Of a stretch of 22,284 nt of DNA, positions 21,501-22,284 are shown piece by piece; position 1 is the stretch's first letter; every line of letters starts with the position of its first letter. The DNA lies in contig KN890311.1 of NCBI GenBank assembly GCA_000934455.1, positions 15,310 to 37,593 on the forward strand. Reading direction: 5' to 3'. The notes below the pieces were generated by a model. It had not been told where the DNA came from. It was given only the letters and a program-made list of their open reading frames with translations, and ran no database searches. Source of the stretch: Apostichopus parvimensis (taxonomy: Eukaryota; Echinodermata; Holothuroidea; Aspidochirotida; Stichopodidae). The position numbers were made by a program, and so were the translations under genes.

Positions 21501-21559
21501 CGACTGCTTATTGGGGAGGCATAGATGACTGCATTTGTTCTGTCTGCATCGATTAGTTC
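6311..21559 (-). CDS. LRP4: LRP4-like receptor, 3' half, 20 exons (overall gene entry)
   Basis: Single-pass cell-surface receptor of the LDL-receptor family; vertebrate LRP4 binds agrin, associates with MuSK and modulates Wnt/BMP antagonists. Twenty minus-strand exons join without a frame break, in coordinates: 21443-21559, 20467-20678, 19734-19921, 18966-19167, 17984-18170, 17200-17334, 16557-16694, 15620-15878, 15197-15356, 14409-14634, 13443-13571, 12920-13088, 12122-12340, 11175-11415, 10645-10789, 9880-9993, 9142-9337, 8442-8612, 7429-7561, 6311-6523. The product portion is 1183 aa. Domain order is EGF, propeller 2, EGF, propeller 3, EGF, propeller 4, EGF, Thr/Pro stalk, transmembrane helix and a tail of about 117 aa. 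LRP4 rather than LRP5/6 because no LDLa repeats precede the membrane, and because whole stretches match LRP4 closely from memory (for example [10 protein letters not shown] in propeller 2 and GGCTHLC in the last EGF). The 5' half is outside the window. Confidence 0.94.
6752..6782. repeat. Poly-C low-complexity tract
   Basis: An uninterrupted C-run of about 14 bases followed by CTCCTCCCC inside the last LRP4 intron (6524-7428). Confidence 0.8.
7018..7100. repeat. AT-rich simple-sequence tract
   Basis: Imperfect TATAATA/TATAGTA repeats of about 80 bp with many short self-complementary stretches, in the last LRP4 intron. No gene content. Confidence 0.85.
7154..7290. repeat. 48-bp tandem repeat, 2.5-3 units
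   Basis: Units start at 7154, 7202 and 7250. The first two are identical over 48 bases and begin TTCACCAAACCTACACATCT; the third is diverged and shortened. There is no spacer-repeat alternation, so this is an ordinary minisatellite in the last intron of LRP4. The unit length is a multiple of three, which makes plus-strand frames look open by chance. Confidence 0.9.
7429..7561 (-). CDS. LRP4: LRP4 exon w19: cytoplasmic tail, first part
   Basis: 44 residues completed from a split codon: [40 protein letters not shown] and CPKQ. Little of this resembles vertebrate LRP4 except the HPDYRS stretch, which sits roughly where vertebrates have NPSYRTS. The Asn of the NPxY endocytosis signal is His here. 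YRSI also fits a YxxPhi sorting signal. The exon is accepted because it has a strong polypyrimidine tract and CCCAG acceptor, a GTAAGATAG donor, exact phase agreement with both neighbours (phase 2 in, 0 out), and no stop. The downstream intron (6524-7428) holds a 48-bp tandem repeat and an AT-rich tract. Confidence 0.83.
8295..8405. repeat. ATTT-rich low-complexity tract
   Basis: Repeated ATTT/TTTTA units of about 110 bp in the intron between the transmembrane and first tail exons of LRP4. Confidence 0.9.
8442..8612 (-). CDS. LRP4: LRP4 exon w18: membrane-proximal Cys pair and transmembrane helix
   Basis: 56 complete residues after a split Ser codon. [15 protein letters not shown] keeps the two-cysteine segment (C.......GLC.R) found just outside the membrane in LRP4. 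It is followed by a hydrophobic helix of about 25 residues, [20 protein letters not shown] then VLIVFIW, and a basic stop-transfer stretch (RRQRRPR, continued in the next exon). The orientation is therefore type I, with the C terminus in the cytoplasm. The acceptor is ATTTATAG and the donor GTAAGTCAA. The downstream intron (7562-8441) has an ATTT-rich low-complexity tract, listed separately. Confidence 0.92.
9142..9337 (-). CDS. LRP4: LRP4 exon w17: Thr/Pro-rich juxtamembrane stalk
   Basis: 64 complete residues, low in hydrophobics and rich in Thr, Pro and Asn: [40 protein letters not shown], then [20 protein letters not shown] and ATSKV. It corresponds in place and composition to the O-glycosylation-prone stalk of LRP4 (also described for LDLR); sequence likeness is limited to the SxxPG start and the PPTT run. 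The acceptor is TTTTGCAG and the donor GTGAGAC, phase 1 in and phase 2 out. The downstream intron (8613-9141) contains a 10-bp inverted repeat (8747-8756 / 8773-8782) and a short GACA run near 9068-9082. Confidence 0.87.
9880..9993 (-). CDS. LRP4: LRP4 exon w16: last EGF
   Basis: 37 complete residues: [37 protein letters not shown]. The GGCTHLC..AR....CACPD run is specific to the final EGF of LRP4, after propeller 4. Six cysteines are in place and phase-1 introns lie on both sides. The acceptor is AAATAG and the donor GTGAGTTGG. No LDLa cysteine-rich repeats follow in the next exons, which excludes LRP5/6. The downstream intron (9338-9879) shows nothing recognisable. Confidence 0.92.
10360..10475. 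repeat. G/A-rich minisatellite-like tract
   Basis: The plus strand is almost pure G, A and T with repeated GATGGGAG and GGAGGGGCAA; GATGGGAGTTGGTGGAG occurs twice. It lies in the intron before the last EGF exon, so the LRP4 pre-mRNA carries the pyrimidine-rich complement. Confidence 0.8.
10645..10789 (-). CDS. LRP4: LRP4 exon w15: propeller 4, last blade
   Basis: 48 complete residues: [40 protein letters not shown] and [19 protein letters not shown] is almost the same as the LRP4 closing strand before the last EGF. The usual YWTDW is YWTDR here. The acceptor is TTTCTAG and the donor GTGAGTAG. It ends in phase 1. The downstream intron (9994-10644) holds a G/A-rich minisatellite-like tract, listed separately. 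Confidence 0.91.
10926..11224. repeat. Tandem duplication spanning an exon end and its splice donor
   Basis: Units start at 10926, 11055 and 11208, each with CAGAACTAATCTCCTCT; the first two units are 129 and 153 bp long and the third is only the 17-base start. The 153-bp offset places a copy of the last 50 bases of LRP4 exon w14 with its donor at 11020-11071 inside the intron. The exon copy differs from the real one at one base (CATCTTTATG against CATCGTTATG). The rest of each unit is C/T-rich. Confidence 0.9.
11175..11415 (-). CDS. LRP4: LRP4 exon w14: propeller 4, fourth and fifth blades
   Basis: 80 residues plus a split codon: [60 protein letters not shown] and [17 protein letters not shown] and the DYE..R.YW.DA...RIESA.. 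blade match LRP4. NST is a potential N-glycosylation sequon. The acceptor is GTTATAG and the donor GTAAGAAT. The last 50 bases of this exon and its donor are also found, with one mismatch, 153 bp further into the intron as part of a tandem duplication (see separate entry). I chose the donor at 11174/11173 because reading through it meets a TGA after ten codons, and because the next exon continues the blade directly from here. Confidence 0.92.
12122..12340 (-). CDS. LRP4: LRP4 exon w13: propeller 4, blades 2-3
   Basis: 72 complete residues: [20 protein letters not shown], then [40 protein letters not shown] and [29 protein letters not shown] and LDEPRAIA match LRP4 propeller 4 residue for residue over long runs. 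YWTD is FWTN in this blade. The acceptor is TGCTTTAG, the donor GTAAGGC, and it ends in phase 2. The downstream intron (11416-12121) includes a short CTGT run near 11810-11825. Confidence 0.93.
12920..13088 (-). CDS. LRP4: LRP4 exon w12: propeller 4, start
   Basis: 55 complete residues: [40 protein letters not shown] and [16 protein letters not shown]. The FLLFSSR..IRRISLDT opening and the LDYDSV..K.Y.SDV strand are those of LRP4 propeller 4; YWTD is YFSD here. The acceptor is TTCCATCAG and the donor GTAAGTCG. It ends in phase 2, splitting an ATG methionine codon. The downstream intron (12341-12919) has an A-run next to G-runs (about 12720-12770) and no recognisable gene. Confidence 0.92.
13443..13571 (-). 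CDS. LRP4: LRP4 exon w11: EGF between propellers 3 and 4
   Basis: 42 complete residues: [40 protein letters not shown] and DD. Six cysteines are in EGF spacing, and the CACPTGI...DGKTC ending closely matches the LRP4 EGF at this place. Phase-1 introns lie on both sides. The acceptor is TTTCATCAG and the donor GTGAGAAA. The downstream intron (13089-13442) shows nothing recognisable. Confidence 0.93.
13893..13941 (-). ncRNA. Hammerhead ribozyme-like motif (Penelope-type element remnant)
   Basis: On the minus strand the core order is CTGAAGA (13928-13934), a stem II of GATCC / GGATC closed by TGCTA, then GAAAC and GTC (13904-13906). Stem I pairs GCCT before the core with AGGC after GTC, and can extend through TCA/TGA past a bulge. 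Stem III is only the self-complementary ACGU. This layout, CUGANGA - stem II - GAAA - minimal stem III - GUC, is that known for hammerheads in the terminal repeats of Penelope-like retroelements. One extra A lies between the core and stem II, and activity is unknown. No reverse transcriptase is present in the window, so it is a fragment. Confidence 0.65.
14032..14350 (-). repeat. tRNA-derived SINE in the propeller 3 / EGF intron
   Basis: Read on the minus strand it begins with a tRNA-like head: an A box within TGGCTAAGGCATCGG (14324-14338) and a B box GGTTCGATTCC (14292-14302); a 7-base loop CTCGTGA would hold a Thr-type CGT anticodon. The body includes CTTGGGCAAGATGC. It ends with GTAAAGCGCTTTGAG and TAAAGCGCTATATAAA, a 3' domain I have seen in SINEs of widely separated animals, then an AT-rich tail of about 30 bases. 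Target-site duplications were not identified. Confidence 0.85.
14409..14634 (-). CDS. LRP4: LRP4 exon w10: propeller 3, last two blades
   Basis: 75 residues: [60 protein letters not shown] and [11 protein letters not shown]. It continues the AKRE ending of the previous exon to form the RIEAADLNG-type strand, so the acceptor at TTATGCAG (before 14634) is the one that keeps the blade intact. NVT is a potential N-glycosylation sequon. The donor is GTAAGTGG and the exon ends in phase 1. The downstream intron (13572-14408) carries a tRNA-derived SINE and a hammerhead-like motif, listed separately. Confidence 0.9.
15197..15356 (-). CDS. LRP4: LRP4 exon w9: propeller 3, fourth blade
   Basis: 53 residues plus a split codon: [20 protein letters not shown], then [20 protein letters not shown] and DAKRE. 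LGWPNGL is the strongest hallmark, and its order relative to YWSDW is as in LRP4. The acceptor is AATCTCAG and the donor GTACGATCC, so the +4 to +6 bases are weaker than in the other donors here. It ends in phase 0. The downstream intron (14635-15196) has a short C-run near 14734-14748 and no recognisable gene. Confidence 0.9.
15527..15580 (-). other. Very G-rich intronic RNA segment (quadruplex candidate)
   Basis: The plus strand is nearly pure C/T with C-runs of four to seven. The LRP4 pre-mRNA therefore carries at least six G-runs of four or more, separated by one to four bases. It starts about 40 nt after the donor of exon w8 in a short intron (263 nt). Confidence 0.75.
15620..15878 (-). 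CDS. LRP4: LRP4 exon w8: propeller 3, blades 1-3
   Basis: 85 complete residues: [19 protein letters not shown], the [20 protein letters not shown] blade, RLEVAELNG, and [22 protein letters not shown] and the KLYWTD/RIEV pattern are shared with vertebrate LRP4 propeller 3. YWTD of the first blade is FWSD here. The acceptor is TGTGATCAG after a long T-run on the minus strand; the donor is GTAGGTC. The exon ends in phase 2. The short downstream intron (15357-15619, 263 nt) contains a very G-rich pre-mRNA stretch listed separately. Confidence 0.93.
15930..15991. repeat. 34-bp tandem duplication
   Basis: A 28-base segment starting GTTTATGTCTTCAAAATATC occurs at 15930-15957 and again at 15964-15991 with no mismatch, in the intron between exons w7 and w8. 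No function suggested. Confidence 0.85.
16557..16694 (-). CDS. LRP4: LRP4 exon w7: propeller 3, start
   Basis: 45 complete residues: [40 protein letters not shown] and DVDILN. This corresponds to the SFLIFARR..IRMVSLD opening of LRP4 propeller 3. In vertebrate LRP4 the third propeller is the part linked to sclerostin binding and MuSK signalling. The acceptor is TTCCTACAG and the donor GTAATTTAC. Its 3' boundary is phase 1 and lies before the first YWTD motif, unlike the equivalent boundary in propeller 2, which lies after it. The downstream intron (15879-16556) holds a 34-bp tandem duplication and a poly-G run. Confidence 0.9.
17200..17334 (-). CDS. LRP4: LRP4 exon w6: EGF between propellers 2 and 3
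   Basis: 44 complete residues with the EGF cysteine pattern: [18 protein letters not shown], then [13 protein letters not shown] and ERTCHN. It is flanked by phase-1 introns on both sides, like the other EGF exons. The acceptor is TTACTACAG and the donor GTAAGATG. The downstream intron (16695-17199) has a G-rich stretch on the plus strand at about 17111-17136 and is otherwise AT-rich. Confidence 0.93.
17984..18170 (-). CDS. LRP4: LRP4 exon w5: propeller 2, last blade
   Basis: 62 residues: [20 protein letters not shown] continuing into [17 protein letters not shown], then [17 protein letters not shown]. The HPFGLT and YWTDW signatures and the LMDVKIF closing strand are those of the last blade of an LRP propeller. 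The acceptor reads CTCGGCCAG and the donor GTAATC. It ends with one base (phase 1), joining the next EGF. The downstream intron (17335-17983, 649 nt) shows no repeat or gene I recognise. Confidence 0.92.
18966..19167 (-). CDS. LRP4: LRP4 exon w4: propeller 2, third to fifth blades
   Basis: 67 residues with [20 protein letters not shown], the family hallmark [20 protein letters not shown], and a further blade ending in LDGTRIR. The phase-2 junction before the YWTDW motif is at the same place as in propellers 3 and 4 of this gene. The donor is GTGAGTAG and the exon ends in phase 0. The downstream intron (18171-18965) is AT-rich with a 9-10 base C-run near 18567 and no recognisable element. Confidence 0.93.
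19734..19921 (-). CDS. LRP4: LRP4 exon w3: propeller 2, middle blades
   Basis: 62 residues: [17 protein letters not shown], then the YWT motif in [19 protein letters not shown], then [18 protein letters not shown]. The pattern Ala-Asp-Gly-Leu-Ala-Leu-Asp-Trp and Arg-Ile-Glu-Val-Ala-Asn-Leu-Asp-Gly is the blade repeat of LDLR-type propellers, and the IWDN..KPRDI segment is very close to LRP4. YWTD is YWTE here. The acceptor is TTCTACAG, the donor GTGAGTG, and it ends in phase 2. The downstream intron (19168-19733) shows nothing recognisable. Confidence 0.93.
20467..20678 (-). CDS. LRP4: LRP4 exon w2: propeller 2, first blades
   Basis: 70 residues plus a split codon. It opens the second six-bladed YWTD propeller with [20 protein letters not shown], then [18 protein letters not shown], a YWSD form of the YWTD motif ([18 protein letters not shown]), and ends at SLQE. 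This is the segment with the most obvious likeness to vertebrate LRP4 propeller 2. The acceptor follows a C/T-rich tract (CTCCTCAACAG); the donor is GTGAGATAA. It ends in phase 0. The downstream intron (19922-20466) contains an AT palindrome near 20086-20110 and a C-run at 20380-20391. Confidence 0.93.
21443..21559 (-). CDS. LRP4: LRP4 exon w1: EGF module after propeller 1
   Basis: Encodes 38 complete residues with the six-cysteine EGF pattern: [13 protein letters not shown] at the start, then YSCACPTG, and a last Cys in STCQD. This matches the EGF that separates propellers 1 and 2 of LRP4; the propeller-capping EGF packs against the bottom of the propeller. The acceptor is CTTTACAG and the donor GTAAATG. 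It starts with two bases of a split codon and ends with one base, so the module is flanked by phase-1 introns on both sides. It is the first exon in the window; the preceding intron runs past the right edge and no exon of propeller 1 is visible in 21560-22284. The downstream intron (20679-21442) has purine-rich and poly-C tracts (about 20815-20840 and 21074-21092) and nothing else I recognise. Confidence 0.9.
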
Positions 21560-22078
21560 CTGTAAAGATATTAAAACCAACCAGAGATATGTATTACTCT
21601 GTGCCTTATCTTGTTCCAACCTTATCAAACATATCATTTGATCTTGGACGCTATTTCCAACTGCTCTTTAGAACATGTATCCATTGAAGGAGTAGCAATT
21701 TCAGTCTGAAGTTTTTCATATACCAAGCAGCCTAGGCTTATCTACATATGGTATGTAAGTATTGTAGGATATAATGCTAGGTAAGAGATATACAGCTTTT
21801 AACCTACCACACAAAGTAATTGGACTTTCTCCAAACCTAACCATCTACTGTTAATGATACTAACACAACAAAGTCATGTAACATGGCTGTTCATATGTAA
21901 TTTGGTTGCAATTTCAAGTCCAGAGTAAAGTGTTGGAGGTGATCCCAATTACCAAAAGCATTCCTGACAGGTGTGCAGTTAACACAACAAGAATCCTACC
22001 ATACTTAACACATAAGTTTCGGTATCTCCAATAAATGTTTTGATGGTTTGCTGGTGTCCACTATATATGCATATATAT

Positions 22079-22254
22079 GTATAGTCAGTATTGCGAATTT
22101 CGGACACCTACGAATTTCGGACACCCATAAGAAATACACGATTTCACCATGACAACCTACAGGAAGAGCCAAATTTCACCAAAAAGTACAAAGCTACAGT
22201 TATTTCTCTCCAAAATGACCCGTGTGCAAGTAAATACTTACATATTTGTCAATA
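22079..22254 (-). repeat. Dispersed repeat, right copy (inverted relative to left-edge copy)
   Basis: Inverted partner of the repeat at 1-166. Within it CGAATTTCGGACACC occurs twice in a row (about 22094-22125). It is flanked on its inner side by an AT dinucleotide stretch (ATATATGCATATATATG). It lies in the intron upstream of the first exon in the window. 21560-22078 between it and the exon shows nothing recognisable. Confidence 0.85.
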
Positions 22255-22284
22255 AAATGACGGAGATCTATGAAGTCTGTTATA

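Noticed and set aside
9880..21559. LRP5/6, LRP1, LRP2 or nidogen instead of LRP4
   Set aside because: LRP5/6 have three LDLa repeats before the membrane, and none are present. LRP1/2 have LDLa clusters between propellers. Nidogen has no transmembrane helix. Blade-level residue matches are to LRP4.

Overview
The window is a stretch of animal nuclear genome, AT-rich, intron-rich and full of small repeats. It carries one recognisable protein-coding gene, on the minus strand: the 3' half of an LRP4 (low-density lipoprotein receptor-related protein 4) orthologue. I placed 20 exons. Each is bounded by AG/GT, the reading frame is continuous across all 19 internal junctions, and the total is 3554 nt. 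That encodes 1183 residues plus a stop at 6311-6313, preceded by two bases of a split codon. The dispersed repeats (a tRNA-headed SINE ending in a conserved metazoan 3' domain, a Penelope-type hammerhead motif, poly-C/G tracts, CTGT runs) would fit a marine invertebrate deuterostome such as an echinoderm, hemichordate or lancelet. The species cannot be fixed from this sequence.

Layout from the gene's 5' side (high coordinates) to its 3' side. 22079-22254 is a dispersed repeat copy. 21443-21559 is the EGF module that follows propeller 1. 17984-20678 is beta-propeller 2 (4 exons) and 17200-17334 is an EGF. 14409-16694 is propeller 3 (4 exons) and 13443-13571 is an EGF. 10645-13088 is propeller 4 (4 exons) and 9880-9993 is the last EGF. 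9142-9337 is a Thr/Pro-rich stalk, 8442-8612 a cysteine pair plus the transmembrane helix, and 7429-7561 with 6311-6523 the cytoplasmic tail. No LDLa repeats lie between the last EGF and the membrane, which separates LRP4 from LRP5/6. The signal peptide, LDLa cluster, first EGFs and propeller 1 must lie beyond the right edge.

Below 6311 I see a 3' UTR of uncertain length and then about 5 kb with no recognisable gene. That stretch includes a U2 snRNA-like segment fused to unrelated sequence (about 1083-1243). A second copy of the right-edge repeat, in inverted orientation, lies at the left edge (1-166), so the whole interval is bracketed by an imperfect inverted repeat of about 170 bp.

In vertebrates LRP4 is a single-pass cell-surface receptor for agrin that pairs with MuSK at neuromuscular synapses and modulates Wnt/BMP antagonists. 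The encoded ectodomain here fits that architecture. The cytoplasmic tail is strongly diverged: it keeps a class I PDZ-ligand ending (Thr-Arg-Val), but the NPxY site reads HPDY. The most notable non-coding features are a tandem duplication that copied the end of an exon with its splice donor into the next intron, the hammerhead-like motif, the U2 chimera, and very G-rich intronic RNA.
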